A stretch of DNA of 64,000 nt from Euleptes europaea. Taxonomy: Eukaryota > Chordata > Lepidosauria > Squamata > Sphaerodactylidae. Both the position numbers and the translations under genes were made by a program. Positions 23,201 through 36,199 of this stretch are shown here, piece after piece; positions within the stretch are counted from its first letter, which is position 1, and each line of letters opens with the position of its first letter. Under the pieces are notes generated by a model. It had not been told where the DNA came from, did not search any database, and was given only the letters and a program-made list of their open reading frames with translations. The stretch lies in the NCBI RefSeq assembly GCF_029931775.1, contig NC_079312.1, positions 57,726,333 to 57,790,332 on the forward strand. Reading direction: 5' to 3'.

Positions 23201-24740
23201 ATACATTGTCCCGTGGACCCAAGGGGAGGATGAAGTGTGTTCTTGCATTTAAAAAAAAAAAAATCAGGTGGAACAAATTAAAGCATCACATTAACACGGG
23301 CACATCACATCAATAGGAACACATTTTAATGTTTTCCAAAGCACATTCCTTTGGTTCAGACTTTGTTTATACTGTTGACCTTTTCTAAATTGTTGGAAAA
23401 CAAGCAAAAAAATCCTTTTTAGAAAACAAGGTTTTGGTTCTTAATTATTGTAGGAAAGTTGCCTAAAATGGGCTTAATTTGACAGTATTCTTTTTGTAAA
23501 AAAAATGCAAAACTCCATGGAATATAAGAGCTCTTCCAGTTTTAACAGTAGGCGAGGGAGGAGACCTTTTGGTTGCAATACGTTGTCCTTTACAATGGCA
23601 GTTGAGAGGGATGTCTTCTTTTTGCTGCTCCCCCTGTACCTGCCTAAATATCATTGAAAAGGTACTGCAGACTTGGGCAGGGTCTTAAGACTGCCAGATG
23701 TTTCATCGGGTATGCTGTCTGCTGCCTAAGTGCAGACCATTGGCTTCCAACTATCTCACTTCCTTGAGGACCGATCATTTGTCCTGGCCTTTCAGAAGAA
23801 CTCAATTTAGTCTAGGCTACTTAACAGACAGAAATGTTACAGAATTGTAAATTGACCTATACTAGTCATATTGTACCAAACATGAAGCCTGCTGTTTATT
23901 AGGCAGATCACTGTGTTTGTATTCTTTTTGTATCCTAACACAAAGTGCATGATGCAGCATTCCTCCTAGAAGTTTCGCTCTTCGCTAAGCAGTTATTACC
24001 AGCTGTCATTTTAATACGAATTGACACCTAGCACATACAAATGCACTTGGTTAACCAGACAGAACTTTCATATTACTGCAGAATAATTCCCCCCCAGTTG
24101 TTCCAGAACAGCGACTAAGGTTCTACACACTGTTGCCTTTGCCGTCTCTTATATGCTATTTGCTTATGCAAATGTGAAGCAATGAAGATGCTTCCTTGGA
24201 GACCTATAAGCTCTTGATTGCCAAGTGACAGCTCCCAAATTGGAGAAGTAGCCATAAAGTCTTAAAAGAACTTCCTCTCCTCTTTAAAACTCCTTAAAGA
24301 CTTTTTGTGGGATATGTTCACAGTTGTGGGGTGTTTACGTGTATAATATAGGACCAGATTTTTTTTTAAATGGTATAAAAGGAAGCCTGCAAATTGATTT
24401 CCCTTGGTCAATTGACATTGGCCTAGTTGGGAAACTTGATGAGATGGTGCTGAAATATTGTAGAACCATGCCTGTTTATGTAGTTTCCTTAAAGGTTTTA
24501 AAATGTAAAAGTTTTAACATGATAAGAGTGGGATTTTTCCCAATCTGTTAGGTAGAGACCCTGTGTAGTTCAGCCTCTGCACTAGGAAGTTATCTATACT
24601 GGTGACCTGGCAGGTACTAGTCAAATAAGATGCTGCAGTGGAGCGTCTCAAGCAGCACGTGGCAGCTACAAGTGGAGATCCTGTCTGAAATTAGCAGATA
24701 ATGGGGTTGAGAAGTGTTTGCCTCTAAAGATCAGGCTTTT
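23201..24740 (+). other. SEC61A1: SEC61A1 3' UTR (end not fixed)
   Basis: Unique sequence follows the TAA stop. No strong AATAAA occurs before the LINE fragment at 24.74 kb. The nearest canonical AATAAA signals are at about 26957 and 27582, with another at 28248. The true polyadenylation site therefore may lie beyond the L2-like insertions or use a variant signal. Nothing else recognisable is present. Confidence 0.5.
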
Positions 24741-24743
24741 ATA

Positions 24744-25335
24744 TTATTTAAACCTTTCCACCCAACTCAAGAGTTCCAAAGGCAGTAAAATGTTAAAACA
24801 TTTTGAATAGTGTTTAAAATGCAAATGCATTTTATTTAAATATTTAAAACATGACACAGGGAGGAGGGCTAATAGAGTGAATGTCGCACAAAATAAGTCC
24901 ACCTGCAACAGAAGGCAATGATAGGAGACAGAAAAAATAGCCCAGAGAAGGGAGTTCCAAAACTTTGGCGCTGTGACTGAGAAAGCTTTTTGTCTGGTTG
25001 CCACCTGTCTAGCATTAGATGATGTGGAGACTTGAAACAGGGCATCTGAAGATGATTGGTCAGGTGGGTTCATAGGGAGCAGGTCATCTTTAAGTTATTC
25101 TGGTCCCAAGTGTATATGGATTTAAAGGTCAAATCCACCACCTTGAATTGGAAGCAAATTGGGAGCAGCCATCAACTGAACAAGGCTGGAGTGATATTGT
25201 TCCTGCAAGCAATTGTACTTTCCAGATAGTTTTCAAGGGCAGCCCCCTGTAGAGCCCATTGTAGTAATCTGAATGTTCCCAGGGCATGCACCACAGTGGG
25301 GATCATTTTAGGTCAACCTCACTTAATGCTGCAGC
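24744..25335 (-). mobile_element. L2-like LINE ORF2 C-terminal fragment
   Basis: Minus-strand translation shows DYYNGLYRGLPLKTIWKVQL, GPEYLKDDLLP-like text broken by one stop, SSSDALFQVSTSSNARQVAT and KAFSVTAPKFWNSL. These are the thumb and C-terminal signatures of L2-clade reverse transcriptases (DYCNxLYxGLP, AFSVAAPxLWNSLP). Several stops and frame breaks make it inactive. It lies shortly after the SEC61A1 stop and could fall within its 3' UTR. Confidence 0.75.
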
Positions 25336-25559
25336 TGGATTAAATGTTTCATTCCTACTTTCTGGATGGTCTGGATACATTGTGGACCTACATTCTTCAA
25401 ATACCTTGTGTATCTCGTTTCCCAGGGCCAGATCCTTTATATACTATTTCTAGTGTATGCAGCTTGAAGAAAGCTAGATTGTCAAAAGCAACATGCAGCA
25501 TTCAAAAGGCCCACTTGAAATCAGGCACAGCACTGAAATGATAGAGTAAGGCATCTGCT

Positions 25560-25830
25560 ACTAACCTAAGTACTCTGGGAAGAATTGGTCATTAAACCTT
25601 GTAGGCAAAACTGTGGGCTTAAAAATATAAAGAGTTGATTTTGGGATCTAACTGAAAGCCAATACAGCTCATACGGTATAGGTATTACATATTCAGGTGT
25701 CTGTTCATATTGTGGTTGCTGCCTTCTGCACCAAATGTAGTTTCTGAACATTTTCCAAAAGCAGCACCCATAGAGAGCGTTACCAGTAATTTAAGTTACC
25801 AGTACAACAACGGTTAGATCTTTTTTCCAT
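25560..25830 (-). mobile_element. Second L2-like LINE fragment
   Basis: A more diverged copy of part of the same ORF region: the minus strand reads LLLENVQKLHLVQKAATTI after a NYW-type DYCN position, and then ELYWLSVR where the family has HWLPVKxR. It overlaps in family coordinates with the preceding copy, so it is a separate insertion. Confidence 0.6.
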
Positions 25831-25839
25831 ATGAAGGGT

Positions 25840-28800
25840 GCTGCTTGTGGACTAGTCTGAGCTAAACAAACCCTGTCCTGAATACCATACCAACTCTCAC
25901 TCCATTGTCACCAATGCATTTATCACATAAACGCGTCCTTTCCTCTTGAAGAAATGTTTGCTGATTCCCTCCCCGTGCCCTTTTGCAAGCAACCGCTGAC
26001 CTTCAGAAGTACAATTTTGGAAGGCTTAGTGGGCTGCTGCAGCCACAGGAGTCTTGCTCTGCTTGTGGTAATGGATCCAACCTGTGTATCATGTTTTACT
26101 CTCAAATCAAATGACATATTTTATTATAATTTATGTTTCCTGATATCCTCAAAAACGGTTGTCAGCAGACATGAAGCACTGTACAAATGCAATGATTTTT
26201 ACAATAGCTCCTTGTAAACCCATTTTGTGGGTGGGTGAGGTGCCAGTGAATAAGGTCAGTTATAAATTGATAACAGCTGAGATTTGGATTAGGCATGTCT
26301 TGATTTTATACCTCAGTGCCCCTGTATCACACCAGCTCTCAAGCAACCAAGATCAAGTTTGGCATCATCCTTGAAATGCAGTATATCTTAATTGTGGGTG
26401 CCAGTTTTCATTCCAATAGCTGTTTTCAAGGGATATTTTGCAATTTTCTTCTTTCTCACCTACCCAAATGGACGTGGGAACAAGCTGGTATTTGAATTCA
26501 TACATATAATGTATTACCATATTACAAACACATATGGAATGTTAAATGAACCAGTAGTTAAAGTCAAGGTCTCACAATAATTTCTCAGTCAATAAGGAAA
26601 TGGGTACCTAGTGCCTGAAAGTGAGAAGAAAGTTTGGGATGTTCTTATCCCTTGTAGGGAGGCTAGACTTATCTTCTATTGCCAAACTGGATATAAATCC
26701 TCACCTTTCGATTACTTCCTGGTCACAATATGACCTTTGGCTGGCAAAGAATAATATTGCACACCACACAGTAAGCTGTGGGGTGTGTGTGTGTGGAAGG
26801 ATACCAGGTGCTCAAACATTTGTTAAGGTGAGTGGTTTGTTCCTTGAGAGTACAAGTACTTCTGGCGGTCCTGCTGAAAGAAATGTCCAGATTGTGACAC
26901 ATGAGTATCCACTAGAGGATGCTGTTTTGTTGCAGTTTTATCTTCCTTGATGCTAGAATAAAAAGGTGAGCCAACTAAATAGATCTGTGTTGCTGCAACT
27001 AGCATCTTTTAGAATTCAGTACATAAGCAAGAAGTAGAGCATACTTTGAAAACTAGCAATAATGCCTGGGATTGCACTTGGTGATCCTGTGGTGCAAATG
27101 TGCTTGATTTCAACTTTCCTGTCCTCTTCTTAAAGCCTAGAAAAATGCAGGTAGTTTCACATGTGTGCTCCTAATAGAGTGCTCACAATCAATGTGGTGA
27201 TATAATCCACACTTTACTTATTTGTAGCAGTTGAGAAGGTGGTGGTTGGGGTTGGAATCTCTTTTGCCACCCTATTGCCACTCATTAAGCAATCTGTGTT
27301 GCAGGAACTTGGTTTACAATTAAGAAAGCCTTCCTTGAGAAAACAGAAATCATGCTGAAATTGAACTCTAATTCTTGAAAGTCTTTGGTATGGGCCAATA
27401 CTATAACTTTTCCTCTACCTTTGATGCTATCTTGTTTTAACTGAGGAACACTGGTTTTCAAGCTGTATTCCAAGTACGAATGTACAACTGAAACCTCTGA
27501 TTCATGTGCAACTGAAACTTCAGATTCTGACCTGAACTGGGTTCATTAAAACAAAAAAAACAAACAAACAAACCCAAAAACAATAAATGCACCAAATCCA
27601 AACAGAGTTATCTCCAGTATTCAGTAGTGGTCAGAAACCTTCCTATTGGACATTTATTGTGATGCCTTATTGTGTGGTTCCATTGAACTGAGCATTTCAG
27701 CTTACAGTGTTTCTACTTTCTATCAATCACTGTCCATCTAACTCTATTTAAGAGGGGGTTCTGGTGCTATGTAAGCACTGTGGATTTCCTCCTCTGGAAC
27801 TGTACCAGCTAGGCAGGATCAAAGTGATGAAATATACAATACTGGAGCAGCAACCAAAAAGAGGTCTGGGTTGGATCTAATCAGCCTTGCGGAGGACACA
27901 GAGAAGATAAACTGTTCAGAGACATCAGCAACGGACAAGGCTCTGATAGCCTCTCTATGCGAGTGAGAACTTCTGATTTAAGGTGTGAGGTCTCCCAAAA
28001 AACAGTAGTGCAACTATGAGGGGACCCCATTTTTCATGAGCCTTCATGTACACAAGTAAGCAAACAGTGTGTGTGAGTCAATTTTTAAACAAAATTGGAG
28101 CATGACGATGTATCTTTGGGGAACTAGGAAAGCTGATGGGGAATAACTCAGGGACATGACAGAGAGTGGGGGAATAGCTACCGGAAGTCACTCAAAGCAG
28201 AATCATACAGGGAGAGCGCACAGAAGAATTGCAAGCAATTTTTTTAAAATAAAAGACTTTTCATATTACGCTTGCTTGACTGTCTGCTAATTACTGGCAA
28301 TGGCCATTACCGCACAACGCAGGCAGACCTTTTTTTTTCCTGTGCGGAGGCTGCCAGGGGAGGGAAGGAGGGAAAACTGAAGATTGTGTTGGCAGATGGA
28401 TGTGACGAATGAAGCAGGAAAAGGGGAGAGGCTATGGGGGCTACCAAGGGAGGGAAAGAGGAAATAGTCATGGGGCATACATGGAAAAATGAGGCCCCCC
28501 TCGCAATCCTTGTGGGTCCTCTGTGTGTTACTTTAAAAACATTAAGATATTATGAGCTTCAAAATAAGGCATTAAGGACTTATATAATGAGATGTACTCT
28601 ACCTACAGGTACAAGAATGAGCTCTGCAGAAAGGAAACTTGGAAGAAATTTTGGGAGGCATCTGACCCTGCCTGCAGTGATAGAATTGTTGGGGTTTTTT
28701 TTACATTTTGGCTGTAGATACATTTCAACGTATTTAAGGGGTTTGCATAATTTCAACAAAATCCATAACTACAATGCAACTCTCATGTCAACTTTGATAG

Positions 28801-29430
28801 ATTTGGCATGGAATGATGGATCAATTAAATGTATGTGATACTTTACAGTGTTTTTTAAAACAACAACTGTAGCTGTTTGAATTTGTGCAAAACTGGTCGG
28901 ACACAGAAAATGGCTCATATAGCTGGCAACAGTGTCTCTGTTTCTCTAGGAAGTAATCTTTGCACTGTCTGTGCTCTGTCTTCTCTGTGATCTTTGGATG
29001 AAGCCAGAGCTTCTAAACTAGTTTCATCCACTTCCTTCTGAGCAGCGTTCATCCATCTCCTACTTTATTGTCTTCCAAAAGGAGCCACCGTTAATTTATT
29101 TCCTTTCCATGTGGAATTACACCATGTTGTAGCTCTGCCTTGTGATTGTCTTCCGTATTTCTCCGACTCTTTCTTCCAGTTCCTTTTCTCCATATGTTTC
29201 CCTGGCTGGATTCCTCTGTCATTCTCATGTATGCTTCTTCACATCTGTGCAGGGTTAAGGGGCAGCAATTCCGGTGTGACAACTATTGCCACAGCTCTCT
29301 CATCACTGGTATCTGAATTGGGAAGATCAAAGGGTTTTCTGACAATGGGGCCATTATGCCGGGCTTCGCTGTGAATATGTGCAGAATGTTCTAAGGAACG
29401 AAGAGGGCGCAAGATCAAAACCTGCCTGCT
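25840..29430. other. Intergenic stretch without recognised features
   Basis: No exon, RNA gene or clear repeat was identified. There are A-rich simple sequence at about 27548-27590 and AATAAA signals at about 26957, 27582 and 28248. The short open frames show no family resemblance. Confidence 0.45.
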
Positions 29431-29443
29431 CCTTCCCCATCAC

Positions 29444-29653
29444 TAGGGTTGCCAACCTCCAAGTGGTAGCTGGAGATCTCCCACTATTACAACTGACCTC
29501 CAGGCAATAGAGATCAGTTCACCAGGAGAAAATGGCCACTTTGGAAGATGTCATTATACCCTATTGAAGTCCCTCCCCTCCCCAAACCCCACCATCCTCA
29601 GGCTCCACCCCCAACATCTCCAGTTATTTCCCAATACAGAGCTGGCAACCCTA
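29444..29653 (+). mobile_element. hAT-type MITE (copy 3) with target duplication
   Basis: TAGGGTTGCCAACCTCCAAG to GCTGGCAACCCTA, 210 bp, flanked by cccatcac (29436-29443) and cctatcac (29654-29661), 7 of 8 matching. Body signature: CACCAGGAGAAAATGGCCAC and CTCCCCAAACCCCACC. Confidence 0.9.
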
Positions 29654-30403
29654 CCTATCACCAAATGGGAAGAGTTCTGTACCCCACCTATGTGGTACCT
29701 AGAAGAACATAGCTGAAATTACAGCCACAGACAAAGAAAGACAGCAAAACCAACCTCTTGTGCAAGGTACCATGTGACTAGTACTTACTTAAATACTAAT
29801 GAGTGATGGTGCCAGTGAGTTTGCGGAACAGATTCTGGAGTGCACATTTTCTGAATTTATTTGTAAATCTGGGTCGGAAGAGCTATATAGTTGGTGCAGC
29901 CTTGTCTATAGCTCATAAATAGCATACATCTACATGTTTTCTCTCATGGAAAAGATGTGGATTTAGGTACTGCTACTGAATTTCACTGCAAACCTTGTCA
30001 CATCCAGCTTAATAGGAGGCTGCATAGCACTCCTGTAAGAGGAAGATCCATTCATATGAATTAATTTTGTATTGGTATTTTAATACCTTCCAGTCAAGAA
30101 TTTCTTCATTTCACTCCATCTTATATTTCCACCATTCCATTTATTTGTGTCTTCAATTGCAGGTAGTTTTGGCAGCAAGAAAGAAAAGTTAGCTACCCTG
30201 CTCCTTACTGTGAGGGCAATGGACTCTTTTCTTTACTAGAGCAAGGAGCAAGCAGGGCTTCTGTCTTTTTATCATTTCTCTGTACCTCTAACAAACACAC
30301 AAAAAGTCAGCAGGTGAAGCTTTCCCCCTCATGGATCTTCCAGAATAAGAGTTTACCTGTGTATTGGTCTGATGGCCAGTAAAAAAAAAAAATAGCTTTC
30401 TCC

Positions 30404-30637
30404 CATGTTACAGTGAACACAGTAGATCCTACACATACACATGTAAATCTGGGTGTAAGAAAGAGCCAACATGAGTCTGCTTTACAAATGAAACTGAGGA
30501 CCAGCATCTAGATAGATGTGTGGTTTGTGTCACCTGTCCAGCTATACATGTTGAATGTAACATGAGAATTACTGTTTTAAAAATGCATGTGTACTCATTA
30601 TGTGGATTTATACATACATTCACTATAACTAGTGAAC
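30404..30637. mobile_element. MITE-like repeat with GTTCACA...TGTGAAC ends (copy 1)
   Basis: A left end CATGTTACAGTGAACACAG and a right end ACATTCACTATAACTAGTGAAC are inverted relatives. The interior (AAAGAGCCAACATGAGTCTG, TGAATGTAACATGAGAATTA) matches the copy at 36.31 kb. Confidence 0.6.
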
Positions 30638-31454
30638 AGGGCTAGTGACAAGCCCTGTTGTACAGACTTCTTTCTTTCAGTCTCTGGAAAGAATCGGCAG
30701 GCCTTTATCAGTCTTGCAACTAGTGGTTGCAAACTGTTGCTTTAAGTCACTCTGTTAAATCTGAGCTAAATGCTCTGTAGATGCATGGAGCAATTAGTCC
30801 AGGCTTGATCGCCTCTCCCTGTCAATGGCAGTAAATGAACCCAGGAAATCAGGCTGAGCACCTCTCCCTTATTGTAAGGAATGTCTCGTGTCCTCCGTTT
30901 CATTGATTTGTCGAACAAAAAAATGAAAAGTTGAATCAGGCCTATGCAGAACTTGCCCCATAAAACATTTTTCTCAGTGTGGAATTCAGCTTGAAGAAAT
31001 CTTTACGCAAAAGTTGATTTGCCTTCCAATCCTCTTTCTTGGCCTTTCTCACTCAGAAACAAGGTCCACTGAGATAAATGGCTGATATCCCAGTAAATGT
31101 GCAAGGATAAGTTGGTAGGTGGGGAAGAAGAAACGTTTTTGTTTCTTTCACACTTTGAATGCAGTATTGGGAAAATGTCCCCCCTCTAATGCAAATAGAA
31201 TTGCATACATCGTTAATGTAAGGCTGCTGAGCATCCAAATACTTTTATTAATTGACTTAAAAATAAAGAAGTGATGAACTGCTTAAAGCTAATCACTGAT
31301 TATCCTTTTCTGAATGTTAATGTACTTCTGAAAACTGCATTGTATATTTAAAGGGAATTTAGAAGTATATGCTTGAGAAAAACAAGCACACTTCAGGGGT
31401 ACCATTTCATGTTTCTGCAGGGAGCACAAAGGGATAGAGGCGGAAGAGAGTATG

Positions 31455-32110
31455 GTTAAGAACATAAGAAAAGCCATGCTGGATCAGACTAAGGCCCATC
31501 AAGTCAAGCAGTCTGTTCATACAGTGGTCAACCAGGTGCCTCTAGGAAGCCCATAAACAAGACGACTGCAGTGGCATCCTGCTTGTGTTTCACAGCACCT
31601 AATATAATAGGCATGCTCCTCTGATATTGGAGAGAATAGGTATGCATCATGACTAGTAGCCATGAATAGCCCTCTCCTCCATGAACATGTCCACTCCCCT
31701 CTTAAAGCCTTCCAAGTTGGCAGCCATCACCACATCTTGGGGCAGGAAGTTCCACAATTTAACTATGTGTTATGTGAAGAAATACTTTTATCTGTTTTGA
31801 ATCTCTCATCCTCCAGCTTCAGCAGATGACCCTGCATTCTGTTATTATGAGAGGGAGAAAAACTTCTCCTTGTCCACTCTCTCTATACCATAATTTTATA
31901 GACCTCTATTATAGCTCCCCTTAACTGCCTTCTTTCTAAGCTAAACAGCCCTAAACATTTTAAATGCTCCTCATAGGGCAGTTGCTCTAGCCTCCTGATC
32001 ATTTTGGTTGCTCCTTTCTGTACCTTCTTCAAGCTCTGCAGTATCTTTTTTTAGGTGTGGTGACCAGAACTGTACATCGTATTCCAAGTGTGGTCTCACC
32101 ATAGATTTGT
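31455..32110 (-). mobile_element. CR1 LINE, 5'-truncated, 3' end retained
   Basis: Read on the minus strand, it runs from the ORF2 C-terminal region (WNFLPQDVVMAANLEGFKRG-like, preceded by KYFFT) through EERAIHGY. It then enters the 3' UTR with CAGACTGCTTGACTTGATGG and ends CATGGCTTTTCTTATGTTCT, the CR1 tail. The coding part carries disruptions. About 655 bp survive. Confidence 0.85.
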
Positions 32111-34300
32111 GCAAGTTCAAAGGCTTATTTGTCATATTCCAGATTAAATTGCAAAAACAGTATATTTCAAGAGTTTATTAGTCAGTTTTTAAAACCTCAG
32201 AAAAACTAGATGTAGGTGCCTCTGAGAAATAATCAAAACATAAGGGATGGAGGAAACACCTCACTACAATCCTTATACCTGTGACTATGGCATGTGTTAA
32301 AAAATGTACAGCGGAGAAAGCAGACGTTATGGTGCTTCCTTCATAGGGCACCTTACAATAAATGGATGTCTTATTTTTCATGTGGGTTCCCTATAGTTTC
32401 ATGTAACAAATGCCCTACTGAAGAATTTTTTGGGAATCTTAGCATCAAAAGCAGTGGTATCTTAAAGACTAACACATTTATTTTAGTATAAACTGCCTTA
32501 TGCTACAATAAATTTATTTAAATGTTGTTAAGGGGCCCGTTTTTGCTGCAACAGACTGAAATGTACAACAAAAGAATCCTTGCCATCTTTGAAACAAAAG
32601 TTGTACATTCCACCAACAAACATATTTCAATTGTATTGTCTGAATATAGCCAGCTATAGTTTTCAGCATTTCTAAACTCAACAGTTTTGCCCATAAGACA
32701 GCAAACAACAAAAAAGAAAGAACACCAGAAGTCCACCAAATAACATTCTCGATTATTTTGAGAAAGATGTGAGTGGGTAATGAATGGAAACTTCTCTTAC
32801 TTTTATCCTTTCTTTATGCCTCTCATCCACAATTGCTTGCTCCTATTAACTCAGGCAAGCTGCATGCAGAGACAGACTTTGGCCGGTGGATAACTTGGTC
32901 CCTCTTAAAGCAGATGTACATCCACGTTGCTGATGAACCTTTGAGGGCACAGCCCACTTTAAGGAATGCAGTGGAGACATGCAGCACCTGCACTTTGATG
33001 CAAATTGGACGTATCTGCATTCCTGATTCTGCTAGCACTACACAACTAGATCTCCATAGCTGCATCAGGGCATTTGGGGCTCAGTTCAACAACTACTTTG
33101 CTCAAGCATGGAAGCACGGAGTATGGTTGTGCCTCCAAGGGACAGATGCGGTAGAAAGTAGGTTTGGTGCACAAGGCTGTTCTAGAAGCCCAGTTTCCCC
33201 TGCAGTTCTCAAAATGTTTAGGGGAACTTCCATGCTAGAGCAGAGGGGATGCAGACTTGGCGATACAGTGACAGGGAGCACATTCTCTGAGATCATGGGA
33301 TACCCAATTTAGCCATGCAGGAAGTCATTCACACACAGGAACCACTGGGGATATCCTTCCCAGTGTGTCATGGACGAAGGCATGAAAACAATCCTGTCTC
33401 TGACGCCTGCGCCACATGCTATGATGGGGGGGGGGGGGGCAGCAAAAAGGTTACCATAGCACAGAGCTGTGGTAATATCTCCCATATGTAAAATGTCTTT
33501 GGATAGGCAGGGGCTGCTGCCATTTGCCATTTCCTGCTGGCTCCCCACCCCCCAGCCCGTGCCTCTGGAAATATCTGCATATCTTCCTACTCAGGACAAT
33601 TGCCAACACTGCCTTAACAAACGCTGTGAGATTTTGAGGTTGATGCCTGGAGAGAGTGGAGTTTGGGGATGATGTGACTGTACTTCCAGCTAGGTGACAT
33701 GTGAGTTACCTAATTTCTGTGGTAATTTCTGTGGTAAAAACCACGGGGACATGGGGAAATTCCTAGAGTGCCACCACGAAAGCCATTTCCAGCCTTTTAT
33801 TTCAGGGATTTGGATCTCATCTTCTACAGTTCTGTGTTCAAAAAGCTGAGATTCAATATGGATCCACACACAACCATTTCCCACTGTTTGCCGTCACCTT
33901 GTAAATGGGATCCACAGGCTTTCCCGTATTGTGAGGTACGCAACATTCCTTCAGCATGTATTCAAACAATAGACTGGCAGTGTGTGCTGCCGTGAACTGT
34001 TTATTGAACTTTGCCCAATTCGAACATTACAAAGATGTGTTCTGTACAGGCCTGATTCGGATCGGGACTATGGTGCAGAGGAAGGGGGTACTTGAGCCTC
34101 CTTCTCCCTTCCAGTTTTACTGACCTGAAACAACCCCAGGAAGCCACAATTTGTCACGCTGTGGAAATTTATGTGTAGGCATTAGCATATGTAACTATCC
34201 CCAATGGGGCAAATAGTGGCCCGAGCCTGTTTCAGGTCAGGAAGGCAGTGAATATGGGGGATGCTTAAGCACCCTCTCCCTGCACTCCACAAATGTAGCC
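32111..34300. other. Intergenic stretch, no supported gene
   Basis: A 179-codon open frame (32773-33312) begins with a signal-peptide-like hydrophobic run but shows no recognised domain and no spliced context, so it is treated as a chance frame. A poly-G run lies at about 33427-33440. A small piece of the repeat listed at 10.56 kb occurs at about 32448-32475. Confidence 0.45.
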
Positions 34301-34304
34301 CAAA

Positions 34305-34511
34305 TAGGGTTGCCAAACTCAAGGTACTAGCTGGAGATCTCCTGCTAATTCAACTGATCTCCAGCCGATAGCGATCAGTTCCCCTGGAGAAAATGGCCGC
34401 TTTGGCAATTGGACTCTATGGCATTGGTCCCTCCCCTCCCCAAACCTCGCCCTCCTCAGGCTCCACCCCAAAAACCTCCCGCTGGTTGCGAAGAGGGACC
34501 TGGCAACCCTA
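34305..34511 (+). mobile_element. hAT-type MITE (copy 4) with target duplication
   Basis: TAGGGTTGCCAAACTCAAGG to CCTGGCAACCCTA, 207 bp. Flanks are agcccaaa (34297-34304) and agctcaaa (34512-34519), 7 of 8 identical. Confidence 0.9.
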
Positions 34512-34599
34512 AGCTCAAATCAGGCCTCCATGTACCTAGAAGCATGAAACTCCAGAATAAAAGTCAAAAGGAATGACGTTCTAGAACTAATCCACAAAT

Positions 34600-35030
34600 T
34601 AAATTATATTTATTTACTTAATTTATCCCCACAATGGGGATACAAAGCGGATTACATTGTTCTTCTCTATTTTATCCTCACAACAGTCTGTGTGAGGTAG
34701 GTTAGGCTGTAGGGTTTCCAGGTCCCTCTTAGCCACCGGCAGGAGGTTTTTGGGGCAGAGCCTGAGGAGGGCGGGGTTTGGGGAAGGGAGGGACTTCAAT
34801 GCCATAGAGTCCTATTGCCAAAGCGGCCATTTTCTCCAGGGGAACTGATCTCTATCGGCTGGAGATCAGTTGCAATAGCAGGAGATCTCCAGCTACTACC
34901 TGGAGGTTGGCAACCCTATTAGGTTGAGAGTGCACGGCTGGCCTAGGATCACCCAGCGAGCTTCCACCATGGCAGAGTGGGGATTCAAACCTGGTCTCCC
35001 AGATCGCTCTTAACAACTGTGTCATGCTCC
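34600..35030 (-). repeat. MIR-like SINE split by a MITE
   Basis: The plus strand shows ATCCCCACAATGGGGATACA, ATTTTATCCTCACAACAG and GTGAGGTAGGTTAGGCTG. After the MITE it resumes TTAGGTTGAGAG, GGATCACCCAGCGAGC and GTGGGGATTCAAACCTGG (inverted B box). The duplicated ttaggctg/ttaggttg belongs to this SINE. Confidence 0.8.
34710..34918 (-). mobile_element. hAT-type MITE (copy 5) nested in a SINE
   Basis: TAGGGTTTCCAGGTCCCTCT to GGTTGGCAACCCTA, 209 bp, opposite orientation to copies 3 and 4. Target duplication: ttaggctg (34702-34709) and ttaggttg (34919-34926), 7 of 8, cut from within the host SINE. Confidence 0.9.
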
Positions 35031-35363
35031 TCACCATCCCCATGGCAGGCTCAGGGCTGAGGGTAGCCATGATGCACAGTGGATCATTCCTTTCACCAAC
35101 CAAACTCCCTTTGCCCTGTGAAGTCTCTGCTGCAGTACGCCTCCACGCTGCAACATAATAACACTCACAGGGGTTTCAGCTTGTTGTGGGCTGGAGCTTC
35201 TCTTTCAGCCACCCCCTTAAATCCAGAAGGGGATTTTCAGGAATTGGTTCAATGCTTTAATTCCCCATTTGGATATCCACGACGTAAACAGATAACTAGG
35301 CCTAAGCATTTATTTTGAGGCGGGGGCTCTGCCCCACTCTTCCCTCCCACAGGGCCTCCAAAC

Positions 35364-35570
35364 TAGGGTTGCCAGGTCCCTCTTCGCAACTGGTGGGAGA
35401 TTTTGGGGGCAGAGCCTGAAGAGGGGTGGGTGGGGAGGGGAGGGACTTCAATGCCATAGAGTTCAATTGCCAAAGCAGCCATTTTTCTCCAGGTGATCTG
35501 ATCTCTATCGGCTGGAGATCAGTTGAATTACCGGAGATCTCCTGCTACTACCTGGCAGTTGGCAACCCTA
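35364..35570 (-). mobile_element. hAT-type MITE (copy 6) with perfect 8-bp target duplication
   Basis: TAGGGTTGCCAGGTCCCTCT to AGTTGGCAACCCTA, 207 bp, flanked on both sides by ctccaaac (35356-35363 and 35571-35578). This is the clearest copy for defining the element's ends. Confidence 0.95.
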
Positions 35571-36199
35571 CTCCAAACCAAAGATAAAGAATGCTGTCCC
35601 CCTCTTTGTGGTTCCTAATGACCAATGGAATTGTGTTCCCCGCCCTGCCTAATTCCTATTCTGGAGTTCAAGAATGTGCACTTTTCCACTTGGCCCCAAA
35701 GAAAGTTATTTTGGTTCGTGATATTGCTCCTGATAGAATGGAAATTTCAAAGCAATTAGTAAGGCGCTTTCCCTTTGCCATTGAGTAGCAGAGACAGACT
35801 CTTGAGGTGGGAAAAGATTCGGATGGACAGGAGCGAGTATCTAACCAAACCAACTTGTTTGTGGGAAAGAAGGGCAGCCAGCCAGCCAGCTAAACAGATC
35901 CAGACTGGGGTAATAAAATGGCTGGAAGTGGAGAGAGAGTAACCACATAGCACAGAGCGGGACACCAGACCTGTTATACAGGGATACTCTAACTACAGAG
36001 AAACAAGGTGGGGAGATCCAGTTATGTATGCATTTGTGTGTGAGAAATCCTTGAGGATCCAAATCATGCCCTATACTGGACTCTTTGAAAGCAGTAATTA
36101 AAAAATGACATCTCAGGAGATAGGTTGCCAGGACACCCTCTCCAGTAATATGAGCTCTGCTTAAGTTAAGATAAGAGGTGAAATAGCTAGTTATGCAGA

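Noticed and set aside
32773-33312. 179-codon frame with a signal-peptide-like start
   Set aside because: No recognised family, no splice context and no repeat-independent support. Transcript or conservation data would be needed to revive it.
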